Shown piece by piece: positions 1-8,970 of a stretch of 64,000 nt of DNA (positions are counted from its first letter, which is position 1; every line of letters begins with the position of its first letter). Where the stretch lies: NCBI GenBank assembly GCA_900314875.1, contig OMWX01000001.1, positions 62,001 through 126,000 on the forward strand. The letters run 5' to 3'. The stretch comes from an uncultured Actinomycetes bacterium. GTDB taxonomy: Bacteria; Actinomycetota; Actinomycetes; Actinomycetales; Bifidobacteriaceae. The position numbers and the translations under genes were made by a program. The notes below the pieces were generated by a model. It was not told the origin of the DNA, searched no databases, and saw nothing but the letters and a program-made list of their open reading frames with translations.

Positions 1-228
1 GACCTGCATAACCTGCTTGTCGCTCTTGCGGGTCCTCTGCCGCTTGTCATAATCGGATTTTGCCTGATAAACCGCACTAATGCGCATACGACCATTTTTA
101 TGCTCATGTGTCTGACCAACGTTTTTAATCTGATTCCTGTAACTGCCGACGGGCAGGTTATCCTGCTGTCGATAATCAACATGATAAAAAGCCGCAGTAA
201 AAGTCGGAAAATAAGATTCGGTTCCTGA
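1..228 (+). CDS. C-terminal fragment of a membrane protein resembling an M50 (site-2 type) metalloprotease
   Basis: The frame is open from the first base and stops with TGA at 226-228, so only the last 75 residues are present. They are hydrophobic: one membrane segment (about residues 7-24), then a second stretch leading into NVFNLIPVTADGQVIL and a short basic tail (KSRSKSRK). In M50 proteases the third zinc motif is an N-x-x-P...DG sequence inside a membrane segment, preceded by an 'AGP' helix; both patterns are visible here (LVALAGPLP, then NLIPVTADG). The assignment is therefore an inference from two short motifs. The HExxH motif, if any, lies left of the window. It could equally be another polytopic membrane protein. 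The frame itself is convincing; the function is tentative. Confidence 0.5.
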   Translation, partial: DLHNLLVALAGPLPLVIIGFCLINRTNAHTTIFMLMCLTNVFNLIPVTADGQVILLSIINMIKSRSKSRKIRFGS

Positions 229-304
229 CAAAAAGCAGTATTAAGACAGCGCAATTATACGCAGCATCGGCTGTTCAATCATTTCTCTTGCGGAAATATC
301 AGAA

Positions 305-346
305 AAGCGTCTTTGCGCTTCCGAGCAAGAAAACGCAAAGACGCTT
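305..346 (-). terminator. Intrinsic terminator of ppc
   Basis: A perfect 13-bp inverted repeat (305-317 with 334-346, arm AAGCGTCTTTGCG) with a 16-nt loop lies 18 bp beyond the ppc stop codon. Read on the minus strand the stem is followed by TTTTCT, as expected for a factor-independent terminator. It may also stop transcripts coming rightwards from the membrane-protein gene. Confidence 0.8.
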
Positions 347-363
347 AAATCATTAAACTGACA

Positions 364-3144
364 TCAGCCCGTGTTCTGCAGACCTGCGGCGACTCCCGAC
401 ACGGTGCACAGAATAAGGAATATGAAGTCCGCCTGGCGGCTTTCGCTCAGCTCTTCCTTGTCAGACAAGCGGCGCAGAGACTTCAGCGCATTAACCTGCA
501 GAAGAGACAGCGCATCGACAAACGGAGAACGCAGACGCACAGCGCGGCCGAGAATATGACGATGCTGCAGCGGCCAGTCGTCTCCGACGATTTGAAGAAC
601 CCACTTGCGCGTAAGCTTCATTTCTTTGAGAACCTTCGAAGAAAGATCCTCGCGGTCTCCCAAATCAAGATAAAGTCTGGCGATACGCTCGTCAGTTTTA
701 GCCACAGACATTTCGATATTGTCGATAAATGTCGAGAAAAGCGGCCATTCGCTGTAAGCCTTGCGCAAAGTCTCCAAATCTCCGAAACTCTCGCAGGCAG
801 AGCCGAAACCGTACCATGCTGCAAGATTGATTCGAGCCTGAGCCCAAGCGAAAACCCACGGAATCGTGCGCAAATCGTCAAGAGACTTCGCTCCCAGACC
901 GCGCTTTGCCGGACGCGAACCGATAGGAAGCAAGCCGACCTCGGTAAGCGGCGTGACAGTCGAGAACCAGGGCGCGAAATTATCCGAATTAAGCAGATCC
1001 AGGAACTTTTCGTGCGACTTGTTGTTCAGACTCGCGGACATTTGAGAATACTTTTCTGTCATATCCGTGTTGAGCTTCTCAATGCTGGGAGCGGACTGAA
1101 GCAGAGTTGCCGCAGCAACTGACTCGATATGGCGAGAAGCGAGAATATTGTTGCCGTAACGCGCGAAAATAACTTCGCCCTGCTCTGTGAGCTTAAAACG
1201 ACAATTTACGGAACCTGCGGGCTGCGCGAGAACCGCGCGGTTTGCAGGACCGCCTCCGCGTCCTACCGCGCCTCCCCTGCCGTGGAACAGCGTCAGATCG
1301 ATGTCATTATCCTGCGCCCACTTGGCAATCTTCTCCTGAGCCCTGTGCAGAGCGAAAGTAGCTGTCGTCGGACCCGCATCCTTAGAAGAATCAGAATATC
1401 CGAGCATGACTTCCATATGACGGTTGGTCTGGTTAAGACGCGTCTGCACCTCGGGAATTTTGATTATCTCGTTAAGAACGTCAACAGAACCCTCAAGATC
1501 CTCAAGCTGCTCGAACAGCGGAATAACATCCAAAGCCGGCACATCCTCAGGATGAGCGAACGCGAGACGGTTCAGTTCGAACACATCGCGCACATTCTGA
1601 GCAGACTTTGTAAACGAAATAATGTAACGGCTGGCGGACTTCTTTCCGTTGCGCTTCTGAATAGAGCCCAAAGCGCGGAAAGTGTCCAAAACTTCGACGG
1701 TCATCGGCTGCAAATCGCCGCGTTCTCCGTTCAAACCGTGTTCGCGAATGTCGGTTATCGCATTCGAATGAACGATTGAATGCTGACGGAACTCCATTTC
1801 GACAAGATGGAATCCGAAAGTTTCAACCTGCCAGATAAGACGCTGCAAATCGCCGTAAGCCGCGCGAAGAGCGCCTGCATCGACAAGAGACTGCTGGACA
1901 ATGCGCAAATCATGCAAGAAATCTTCCGCGCTGTTGTACATCAGGTCCGCATCGCGGTCGCAAGTTGCCGCCAGACGATCTGCCATAACGATAAGCGCCG
2001 CGCGATGAGGCTCTTTTACGGAAATAATCGAAGCTTTGGAAGTAAGCCTTTCGCTCATTTCCTTCTGATGATTCCAAAGATTTTTCATCGCGTCGTTCGC
2101 CGGAGTCGTGCCGGATTCCAGAGTCAGATTGCGTCCTACGACTCGAGTCGCGCGCTCAAGCGTGGAAACCATATGCTCGTAGAATTTGCGGGCAACCGTG
2201 CGCGAGACCTTCGCGGTAACATTCGGATTTCCGTCTCTATCAGACGCAATCCAGCTTCCCGGATGGAAAAATGCAGGGCAAATCGGTTTGGCTCTTCCCG
2301 CGTTCTCTCCCAAAAGCCAGTCGTCAAAACGGCGGTAGACATTGGGGATCATGGTGAACAGGGTTGTGTCGAAAACATTGATGATCGTGTCGGCTTCCTC
2401 GACGGGAGTCGGCTTCCTCAAAGCAATCGGCGACGTGCGGAAAAGCGCGTCGATTTCATTGCAAATCATTCTGTCATTTTCGACCAAATCCGAGCCGCCC
2501 AAATTCGGACGAGCATTCAAAAGCAAAGAAATTCTGCGGATTTTGCCTTCAACAGCCTTTCTTCTGGCCTCTGTGGGGTGAGCGGTGTAAACGGGATGGA
2601 ACTCGAGCTTGTCAAGAAGCTTTCTCGCGCCCTCCTGCCCGATCTCGTCGGTAAGTTTCTTGTAAGCGACCGTCAATTCGTTGACCGGATCCGCTTCTTC
2701 CTTGCCTATGCGAACCTGCGACTGTCTTTTCTTGTAAGATTCGACTCGATATCTTTCTTCGCACAGATTTGCAAGGTGGAAATAAGTCGTGAAAGCGCGA
2801 GCAATCATCTGAGAATCATCGAGATTAATCTCGTTGAAAATGCTGGTCATCTGATCGAGCTTGTCTGTCGCTTCAGACTTGAATTTGTCGTGACTATCCT
2901 TGTTTATCCAGTGAACCGAGCTTGCGAACTGAACATCCTTAAGCAGAATGTTGAACTTCTCAAGCAGTTTCTGATCATATTCTCCCAGGATTTTCCTCAA
3001 GAATTTCAGGCACAAATCCATGTTGTTCTGAAGAGATTCGGGAAGATTCTGCTCTTCCGGTCCCTTCTTGCCTGTTCCTGTGGAAATAATTCCCGTGTCG
3101 GCGGAAACTATATGCATTTCGCCGTTTTCAATACTGCCTGCCAT
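364..3144 (-). CDS. ppc: Phosphoenolpyruvate carboxylase
   Basis: Carboxylates PEP with bicarbonate to oxaloacetate, an anaplerotic cytoplasmic reaction supplying aspartate-family precursors in organisms with an incomplete TCA cycle. The protein is 926 aa, normal for bacterial PEPC. The active-site signatures are present: VYTAHPTEARRKA (catalytic His) near residue 185, the glycine-rich FHGRGGAVGRGGGP loop near residue 620, GYSDSSKDAG shortly before it, and the invariant C-terminal QNTG. I set the start at 3144 because AAGGAGG lies about 8 nt upstream on the minus strand; a longer frame runs to 3219 but its extra 25 residues are not PEPC-like. It is alone in its transcript, with a terminator at 305-346. 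Confidence 0.97.
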   Translation of the reverse strand: MAGSIENGEMHIVSADTGIISTGTGKKGPEEQNLPESLQNNMDLCLKFLRKILGEYDQKLLEKFNILLKDVQFASSVHWINKDSHDKFKSEATDKLDQMTSIFNEINLDDSQMIARAFTTYFHLANLCEERYRVESYKKRQSQVRIGKEEADPVNELTVAYKKLTDEIGQEGARKLLDKLEFHPVYTAHPTEARRKAVEGKIRRISLLLNARPNLGGSDLVENDRMICNEIDALFRTSPIALRKPTPVEEADTIINVFDTTLFTMIPNVYRRFDDWLLGENAGRAKPICPAFFHPGSWIASDRDGNPNVTAKVSRTVARKFYEHMVSTLERATRVVGRNLTLESGTTPANDAMKNLWNHQKEMSERLTSKASIISVKEPHRAALIVMADRLAATCDRDADLMYNSAEDFLHDLRIVQQSLVDAGALRAAYGDLQRLIWQVETFGFHLVEMEFRQHSIVHSNAITDIREHGLNGERGDLQPMTVEVLDTFRALGSIQKRNGKKSASRYIISFTKSAQNVRDVFELNRLAFAHPEDVPALDVIPLFEQLEDLEGSVDVLNEIIKIPEVQTRLNQTNRHMEVMLGYSDSSKDAGPTTATFALHRAQEKIAKWAQDNDIDLTLFHGRGGAVGRGGGPANRAVLAQPAGSVNCRFKLTEQGEVIFARYGNNILASRHIESVAAATLLQSAPSIEKLNTDMTEKYSQMSASLNNKSHEKFLDLLNSDNFAPWFSTVTPLTEVGLLPIGSRPAKRGLGAKSLDDLRTIPWVFAWAQARINLAAWYGFGSACESFGDLETLRKAYSEWPLFSTFIDNIEMSVAKTDERIARLYLDLGDREDLSSKVLKEMKLTRKWVLQIVGDDWPLQHRHILGRAVRLRSPFVDALSLLQVNALKSLRRLSDKEELSESRQADFIFLILCTVSGVAAGLQNTG

Positions 3145-3332
3145 AAAAGATCCTCCTTCCGCGCCGCTTGGGGTTGCTCGTCTGCCGGATCTCTGCGGCT
3201 CCTCCGCAGTTATTTGCAATCCGACCGTACCAAGCCCAAAGCCCCTTACGACACACAGCAGTCATGCACAACAATACACTTCGGTATGTTCTTTTGGAAA
3301 ATGGCATGAAAATTTTGTCTGACTTTTCGGAT

Positions 3333-3758
3333 TCAGCTTTCAGAATCCGAATTTTTTCCTTTGCCGGCGGCTTTCTTGGTTTTTGAATCTTTAGAAGTCT
3401 CAACCGTCTTTTTTACGGCAGCCTTGTGAATAAGCGCCGACGGAACCGGCATGCGAACGGGTTTGCGCGCAGCTTTAGCCTTGGATTCTGACTCGGACTC
3501 GGCTTTTTTCGCAGCTTCTGCAGCCCATTGCGCGTATTCGTCCATTTCTTCGGAAGAAGAATAATTCGCCTCGGAATATGAATCCTTCTTCTCTTCTTTC
3601 GATGTACCGGCTTTTGCAAACGGATCTGCCGCCGACGGACTTTCTCCGTCCTGGTGCGACAATTCCTTTGCCAATTCGTCATAATCGGTATCAGTCGTCA
3701 GATACTTCAGTTTTCGTGCAATCTTTGTTTGCTTAGCCTTCTGACGTCCGCGGCCCAT
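3333..3758 (-). CDS. DUF3073 family protein
   Basis: A 141-aa hydrophilic protein that begins MGRGRQKAKQTKIARKLKY and continues with DTDYDELAKELS, the hallmark of the actinobacterial DUF3073 family. Family members are small and very basic at the N-terminus; their function is unknown. After the conserved first 45 residues the sequence is Ser/Glu/Lys-rich and probably disordered, ending in a lysine-rich tail. The start at 3758 has a purine-rich AAAGGGGG about 4 nt upstream; the frame extends 12 codons further but that part lacks the family motif. It lies upstream of ppc in the same direction with a 188-bp gap and could be cotranscribed. A nucleic-acid-binding role is plausible from charge alone. 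Confidence 0.85.
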   Translation of the reverse strand: MGRGRQKAKQTKIARKLKYLTTDTDYDELAKELSHQDGESPSAADPFAKAGTSKEEKKDSYSEANYSSSEEMDEYAQWAAEAAKKAESESESKAKAARKPVRMPVPSALIHKAAVKKTVETSKDSKTKKAAGKGKNSDSES

Positions 3759-3902
3759 CTGACCCCCTTTACGTCGGCTCGCATTAATACGCATTGTATG
3801 TTTTTTACATCAACGCATATATTACCATGAAATTTATGTCTGATTGAGATTTTACGATATTGAATACGAATTAAGCAAAAGTATGACGAAGGGATGTGTC
3901 GC

Positions 3903-5024
3903 ATGTCGATCGGTTCGGAAACAAAACAGAATGAGAGGGATGTCGCATCCGTTACGGCAGCGGGAAATGAGATGAGCGCCAGCTTCCTGGCGGCAAAAGA
4001 GCGTTCGGACAAAACCCTTGCAAAACTTGAGCAAAACCCTGAAAAATTCACGATGCTCACCGGCGATCGCCCGACCGGCCGGCTGCATTTGGGACATTAT
4101 TTCGGCTCGGTTAAAGAGCGGGTCGCAATGCAGGAGCGCGGCGTAAACACTAATATCATCATTGCCGATTATCAGGTTATAACCGACCGCGACACGACGA
4201 ATAACATTCAGGATAATGTCATCAATCTTCTTCTCGATTATCTGGCTGCGGGAATCAACCCGAAGAAAACGATGATTTTCACTCATTCTGCGGTTGCCGC
4301 CGCGAATCAGCTTATGCTTCCTTTCCTGTCTTTGGTTACTGAAGCAGAGCTGCACAGGAATCCTACAGTCAAATCGGAAATGGAGTCATCAGGACACGCG
4401 CTTACCGGGCTTCTTCTGACTTATCCGGTTCATCAGGCGTGCGATATTCTTTTCTGCAAGGCGAATGTGGTGCCTATCGGGAAAGACAATCTTCCGCATG
4501 TTGAGATTACCCGCACGATTGCCCGCAGATTCAATGACAGATATGCGAAGAAAAATCCTGTTTTCCCTCAGCCGGCGGCTATTTTGTCTCAAGCTCCCGA
4601 AATTCCGGGGCTTGACGGGCGCAAGATGAGCAAATCTTACGGAAATTCGATTATGCTGGGCGCGACTGCCGAGGAGACTGCGAAGCTGATTAAGAAGAGT
4701 CCGACCGATTCTGAGAGAATGATTACTTTCGATCCGGCTGCGAGACCGCAGGTTTCTGCACTTTTGACGACTGCCGGACTGGTTACGGGACGAGAACCGG
4801 CCGAGATTGCTTCTGAAATCGGAAATGCCGGCGCGGGAACTTTGAAGGCTTATGTTATCGAGTCTGTAAACAATTTCTTGGCTGAACATCGCGAACGCAG
4901 AGCCGAACTTGCCCGCGATACAGATACTATCCGCGACATTCTGCATGACGGAAACAAGAGAGCGAACGAAATCGCCGAGCAGACTTTGGAGGAAGTGCGC
5001 GAGGCGATGGGAATGGTCTACTGA
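3903..5024 (+). CDS. trpS: Tryptophanyl-tRNA synthetase
   Basis: Class Ic aminoacyl-tRNA synthetase charging tRNA-Trp. Visible motifs are TGDRPTGRLHLGHYFGSV (the HIGH signature) and DGRKMSKSYGN (the KMSKS loop); the C-terminal anticodon-binding helices are complete. The protein is 373 aa from the ATG at 3903, preceded by GAAGGG at a 9-nt spacing. An in-frame ATG at 3894 abuts that ribosome site and is less likely. About 45 residues precede the catalytic core, longer than usual, and look non-conserved. No T-box leader or Trp-rich leader peptide is visible in the 144 bp upstream, so regulation is unknown. The SCP-like gene follows 71 bp downstream on the same strand. Confidence 0.96.
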   Translation: MSIGSETKQNERDVASVTAAGNEMSASFLAAKERSDKTLAKLEQNPEKFTMLTGDRPTGRLHLGHYFGSVKERVAMQERGVNTNIIIADYQVITDRDTTNNIQDNVINLLLDYLAAGINPKKTMIFTHSAVAAANQLMLPFLSLVTEAELHRNPTVKSEMESSGHALTGLLLTYPVHQACDILFCKANVVPIGKDNLPHVEITRTIARRFNDRYAKKNPVFPQPAAILSQAPEIPGLDGRKMSKSYGNSIMLGATAEETAKLIKKSPTDSERMITFDPAARPQVSALLTTAGLVTGREPAEIASEIGNAGAGTLKAYVIESVNNFLAEHRERRAELARDTDTIRDILHDGNKRANEIAEQTLEEVREAMGMVY

Positions 5025-5095
5025 GACGTGTTTAAGCAGAGTCTTATTTGGGGCATAAAATAGGCTGCTTCGGCGAGCGGCGAGAAGAGAACGAT

Positions 5096-5629
5096 ATGAG
5101 CGTTATTTTGAAAAAGGATTTGCCTGCCGGCAGAGAATCTTTTGAAAAATGGACTCTTGCCGCCCGCGAAGCTGCTCTGAGAACCGTTCGGGAAGGCGGT
5201 CAGGAAACCGGTCGGCAGACCGCTTGGAAAGCCGATACTGAAGCTGCCGCTGCAGAAGCCGGCGAGGCAAATGTTGGTAAAAAAACCGATGCGAAAGAAA
5301 ATTTGCGTCTGAATATTTTCCCCTTTGAAGACGACCGGAAAACGACAGGACTTGCCGTGCGGTATTCTCTGCATCTTTTGGAACAGGCTGCCTGCGGCGA
5401 CGGAATTGAGGTGCGTGTTGCTCCCTGGGGAGCCGTGACGGTTTGCGACGGACCGAAATCCGATCCTCATAATCTGACCCCGCCGGACGTTATCGAGCTG
5501 GAACCTGACGTGTGGCTTCGTCTTGCATCCGGTATCACGTCATGGGAAGAAGAAAAGGCAGCCGGCAATATTTCCGCTGTCGGACACAGAGACGATTTGT
5601 CGCCTTTTCTCCCCCTGAAACAGTTTTAA
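5096..5629 (+). CDS. Sterol-carrier-like protein (bacterial SCP ortholog, SCP_3 type)
   Basis: A 177-aa cytoplasmic protein. The second half (from about residue 80) carries the actinobacterial SCP-ortholog pattern: RYSLHLLEQAACGDGIEVRV, WGAVTVCDGP, LTPPDVIELEPDVWLRLASG, and a C-terminal SAVGHRDDLSPFLPL. In related proteins this fold binds hydrophobic ligands; no substrate is established. The first half is Ala/Glu-rich, low complexity and varies widely in the family. The start at ATG 5096 is chosen because the frame upstream opens only with a TTG at 5048 and unrelated residues; its ribosome site (AGAAGAGA) is weak. It probably shares a transcript with trpS. The family call is good; a cellular role cannot be read from the sequence. 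Confidence 0.75.
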   Translation: MSVILKKDLPAGRESFEKWTLAAREAALRTVREGGQETGRQTAWKADTEAAAAEAGEANVGKKTDAKENLRLNIFPFEDDRKTTGLAVRYSLHLLEQAACGDGIEVRVAPWGAVTVCDGPKSDPHNLTPPDVIELEPDVWLRLASGITSWEEEKAAGNISAVGHRDDLSPFLPLKQF

Positions 5630-5987
5630 ACATCTTCGAATCTGTTTGAAACGCCCTTGAATTTGTTTTGATTATGTTTTGAAATCGCGTTGAAAAACCC
5701 GGCTTAAAAAGGAAGAAATTTGAGCGCCGCGTCTAAGCTTTTCGGCGGAGCGTCCCGCAATGCGGAATTGCGAGATTTATCTGCATTTTGTTTGTTAAAA
5801 TGATTAATCAGGCATGATTTTTCGTGTCCGGCTCGGATGTCCGAAAGGTGCATAAAGGCGAATACTTTATCGCAGTGAAGCCTTTCGTCTGAAGTCGCAC
5901 AAGCAGGAAACAATCGGTCGAACAGAAAAAAGAATACGACCGTCCTGCCCGGTGTTTTGTGTAAACCGATTACAGAAAGGGTGTCAG
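5630..5987. other. Gene-free stretch upstream of glgP
   Basis: 358 bp with no credible frame. The first 70 bp hold loosely repeated units of the form TTTGAAA/TTGAATTTG separated by 10-14 bp, which look like decayed tandem repeats. A TAAAAT hexamer near 5794 could be a -10 element for glgP but has no clear -35 partner. Nothing else is recognisable. Confidence 0.4.
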
Positions 5988-8459
5988 ATGGCCTCAAGCG
6001 TCGCACCGAAGAGTTCGCTGTCCGCAACGGAATTCAAAGCAGCGGTATTGCGCGAACTTAAATATCGTCAGGGAGTAACTGCCGAACAGGCAACCGTTAA
6101 AGATGTCTACTCCGCAGCGGCAACCGCTGTCCGCAATTACCTGCAGGATTCGTGGATTGACACAAACAAGAAAATGGTTGAAGGCAGCACTAAAGCCGTC
6201 GCCTATCTCAGCGCAGAGTTTCTTATGGGCAAGCAGCTGCAGAACGCGCTGCTCAATGCCGGTCTTACGGAGCAGTTCAATGAAACCGTGGAATCGCTTG
6301 GATTTGACGCAAAAGACGTTATCGATGCGGAATACGAACCCGGTCTCGGAAACGGCGGCCTGGGTCGTCTTGCGGCATGTTTCATCGATTCGCTCGCCAG
6401 CATCGGCGTGCCCGCATTCGGATACGGAATCCGTTACCAGTACGGTATTTTCAAGCAGGAATTTGACGCGGAAGGCAAGCAGATTGAGACTTCCGACTAC
6501 TGGCTGGTAAACGATGAGCCGTGGGGACACGTTGACTATAACCGCGACCAGAAGGTTTCTTTCGGCGGAAAAGTAGTCGAGAAGAACGGAAAGCGCGTTT
6601 GGGAGCCTGAGTGGTCTGTTCGTGCGGTTCCATGCGATTATCTTGTTCCCGGATACAATTCCGGCAATGTGAATACTTTGCGTTTGTGGACTGCAAAGTC
6701 CTACGACGAGTTTGATTTGCTTACTTTCAACAAGTCCGATTATGAAGGCGCGGTTGTTCCCAAGGTTAAAGCAGAGACGATTACAAAGATTCTTTACCCC
6801 GAGGATTCGACTCCTCAGGGCAAGGCTTTGCGTTTGGAACAGCAGTATTTCTTTGTTGCCGCTTCGCTGCATGATGCTATTCGCGTATTCTATCCGGGTG
6901 AAGAAAAGCCTGATTTGACTACATTCTCGCAGAAGATCAACTTCCAGCTGAACGATACTCACCCTGTAATCGGCATTCCCGAGCTTATGCGCATTCTTAT
7001 GGATGAATACGATTATGACTGGGATACCGCATGGGATATCACTTCTCATACGTTCAACTACACTTGCCACACTCTTCTGCCCGAGGCTTTGGAAGTATGG
7101 CCGGCAGACCTTATCGGCGAGATTCTTCCCCGTCATCTTGAGATTATCGAGGGAATCAGCGAGCGTTTCAATGCCGAGCTTAAGACTCTTACGAATGATG
7201 AAGAGAAGATTGAGCGCATGGCAATTCTTACGTCCGGCAAAGAACCGGCGGTTCGCATGGCTTACCTCGCTTCGGCTGCAAGCTCTTACGTAAACGGCGT
7301 TGCAGAGCTTCACTCGCAGCTTCTTAAGGATGTGACTTTGAAGGACTTCTCGGATCTTTATCCGCAGAAGTTTACAAACGTTACCAACGGCGTAACGCCT
7401 CGCCGCTTTGTGCGTCTTTCGAATCCGCGCATGTCGAATCTTATTACCGAAGGTCTGGGAACCGACGCTTGGATCGGCGATTTGGAACAGCTTAAGGGTC
7501 TTGTTCCGCTTGCCGATGACGCTGAATTTGTAAAGAAGTTCGCTCAGGTAAAGCAGGAAAACAAGAATGCTTTCGCCGCTTTCGCCAAACGCCGCTACGG
7601 ATTCGACATCGATCCGAACACGATGATCAACACGATGGTCAAGCGTCTGCACGAGTACAAGCGTCAGTCGCTGAAAATTCTTTCCGTTATTTCGCAGTAT
7701 GCGGATATTAAGAGCGGCAAGGTAAATGCTGACGAAGTGCTTCCGCGCACTGTAATCTTCGGCGCAAAGGCTGCTCCCGGATACAAGATGGCTAAGACGA
7801 CGATTCAGCTGATTAACAACGTTTCGCGCGTCGTAAACAACGATCCTGACGTAAAGGGCAAGCTTTCCGTATTCTTCCCTTGGAACTACAACATCGAGCT
7901 GGCCGAGAATCTTATTCCCGCAACCGACCTCGACGAGCAGATTTCTCAGGCAGGAAAGGAAGCGTCCGGAACCGGAAACATGAAGTTTGCGCTTAACGGA
8001 GCTTTGACTGTGGGAACTCTCGACGGCGCAAACGTTGAGATTCGCGCGAATGTCGGCGCAGAGAACTTCTTCCTGTTCGGAATGACCGTTGAAGAGGTTG
8101 ACGCGCTTTACGCCAAGGGATATGACACCAAAGGTCTGGGGCAGGAGTATTACGAGGCTGACCCGCGCCTTAAGGAAGCCGTGGATATGGTTGCAGACGG
8201 AACATTCTCCGACGGCGACAAGAGCGTATATGCCGAACTGGTAAACGACTGGCTGACTCACGATTACTTCATGACGATGGCAGACTTCAGCTCCTACATG
8301 GATATTCAGTCTGAAATCGAAGCGACATACCGTGATCCTATGAAGTGGGCGCGCATGGCGATTCTCAATGTTGCCAACTCCGGCGGATTCACCTCTGATC
8401 GTTCGATCCGCGATTATCTCGATCGCATTTGGCATACGTCCGCTCTGCCGGCTGCGTAA
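5988..8459 (+). CDS. glgP: Glycogen/maltodextrin phosphorylase
   Basis: An 823-aa GT35 alpha-glucan phosphorylase that releases glucose 1-phosphate from glycogen or maltodextrin. Family signatures are visible: AYLSAEFLMGKQLQNAL near the N-terminus, ALEVWP in the middle, and the pyridoxal-phosphate motif GKEASGTGNMKFALNG with its Lys near residue 665, followed by TLDGANVEI. Length matches the family. The start at ATG 5988 follows AGAAAGG; a GTG at 5952 in frame has no ribosome site. It is a single gene ended by a strong terminator. It presumably drains glycogen or starch oligosaccharides into central (bifid-shunt) metabolism, which is inference from lineage rather than from this sequence. Confidence 0.97.
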   Translation: MASSVAPKSSLSATEFKAAVLRELKYRQGVTAEQATVKDVYSAAATAVRNYLQDSWIDTNKKMVEGSTKAVAYLSAEFLMGKQLQNALLNAGLTEQFNETVESLGFDAKDVIDAEYEPGLGNGGLGRLAACFIDSLASIGVPAFGYGIRYQYGIFKQEFDAEGKQIETSDYWLVNDEPWGHVDYNRDQKVSFGGKVVEKNGKRVWEPEWSVRAVPCDYLVPGYNSGNVNTLRLWTAKSYDEFDLLTFNKSDYEGAVVPKVKAETITKILYPEDSTPQGKALRLEQQYFFVAASLHDAIRVFYPGEEKPDLTTFSQKINFQLNDTHPVIGIPELMRILMDEYDYDWDTAWDITSHTFNYTCHTLLPEALEVWPADLIGEILPRHLEIIEGISERFNAELKTLTNDEEKIERMAILTSGKEPAVRMAYLASAASSYVNGVAELHSQLLKDVTLKDFSDLYPQKFTNVTNGVTPRRFVRLSNPRMSNLITEGLGTDAWIGDLEQLKGLVPLADDAEFVKKFAQVKQENKNAFAAFAKRRYGFDIDPNTMINTMVKRLHEYKRQSLKILSVISQYADIKSGKVNADEVLPRTVIFGAKAAPGYKMAKTTIQLINNVSRVVNNDPDVKGKLSVFFPWNYNIELAENLIPATDLDEQISQAGKEASGTGNMKFALNGALTVGTLDGANVEIRANVGAENFFLFGMTVEEVDALYAKGYDTKGLGQEYYEADPRLKEAVDMVADGTFSDGDKSVYAELVNDWLTHDYFMTMADFSSYMDIQSEIEATYRDPMKWARMAILNVANSGGFTSDRSIRDYLDRIWHTSALPAA

Positions 8460-8468
8460 AAGTGCGGC

Positions 8469-8509
8469 CGCGCAAACATTGCGCGACTGTTTGCGCGAAT
8501 GTTTGCGCG
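8469..8509 (+). repeat. Hairpin in the glgP 3' region
   Basis: A perfect 12-bp inverted repeat (8469-8480 with 8498-8509, arm CGCGCAAACATT) begins 9 bp after the glgP stop. Its 17-nt loop contains further GCGC pairs. It has no T-run, so it is unlikely to terminate transcription by itself; it may protect the 3' end of the mRNA or be a decayed repeat. Confidence 0.6.
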
Positions 8510-8558
8510 AGGCTGCATGGGCGTCCGCGTGAAATACGCGTGAGAACTGCATAAAAAG

Positions 8559-8611
8559 AACCCGGTTTCGGAGTACAATCATTTTGCTTCGAAACCGGGT
8601 TTCTTTTTATC
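8559..8611 (+). terminator. Intrinsic terminator of glgP
   Basis: Stem 8559-8570 with 8590-8601 (arm AACCCGGTTTCG, perfect), 19-nt loop, then TTCTTTTTAT. It lies about 100 bp after the glgP stop. Confidence 0.85.
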
Positions 8612-8970
8612 TTGCGGCGGCTTTAGCGGCGGCTCTTCGGATGTGTCTCACGGCGGCTTTAGCAGCGGCTTTTCATCGTATTAGCGGTGTATTTGCAGTA
8701 TGTTTCACAGCGTTTTTTCGCCGCTCGTCAATCAGCTGCCGCGTTTTTGCCGATTCTGCCTTTGCGTTTGAACTTGTACGCGGTTATTCTCCTGATCGCC
8801 GCCGCCTCACAGTGTCGCCGCCGCAATTCTTCTCGCCGCAGACAGCTGCCGCAATCGTTGCTGCTGTAATCGTTGCCGCAGCAAGCTGTTCAGCCGCGCG
8901 TGACGCAAGCCGCAGTTCTCACGCAGTCACCTTCACAGCCGCCGCAGCTGCCGCCTCACGCAGCCGGCAT
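8602..8970. other. GC-rich low-complexity spacer between glgP and the rhomboid gene
   Basis: No gene is recognised. The sequence is a patchwork of GCGGCTTTAGCGGCGGCT-like units and CCGCCGCAG trinucleotide runs, more GC-rich than its surroundings. A plus-strand frame spans it, but it starts within the glgP terminator, ends antisense inside the rhomboid gene and translates to Ala/Arg low complexity, so I do not call it. It resembles expanded and degraded triplet repeats. Confidence 0.4.

Noticed and set aside
1780..3309. 509-codon plus-strand frame antisense to ppc
   Set aside because: The opposite strand encodes a complete PEP carboxylase with all motifs; this frame is a shadow.
3759..3902. 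T-box or tryptophan leader before trpS
   Set aside because: No T-box core sequence, no Trp codon run and no terminator/antiterminator pair in the 144 bp.
5994..8582. Very long minus-strand frame antisense to glgP
   Set aside because: It mirrors the codon pattern of glgP, has no ribosome site and the peptide is Arg/Ile/Val-biased in the way typical of shadow frames.
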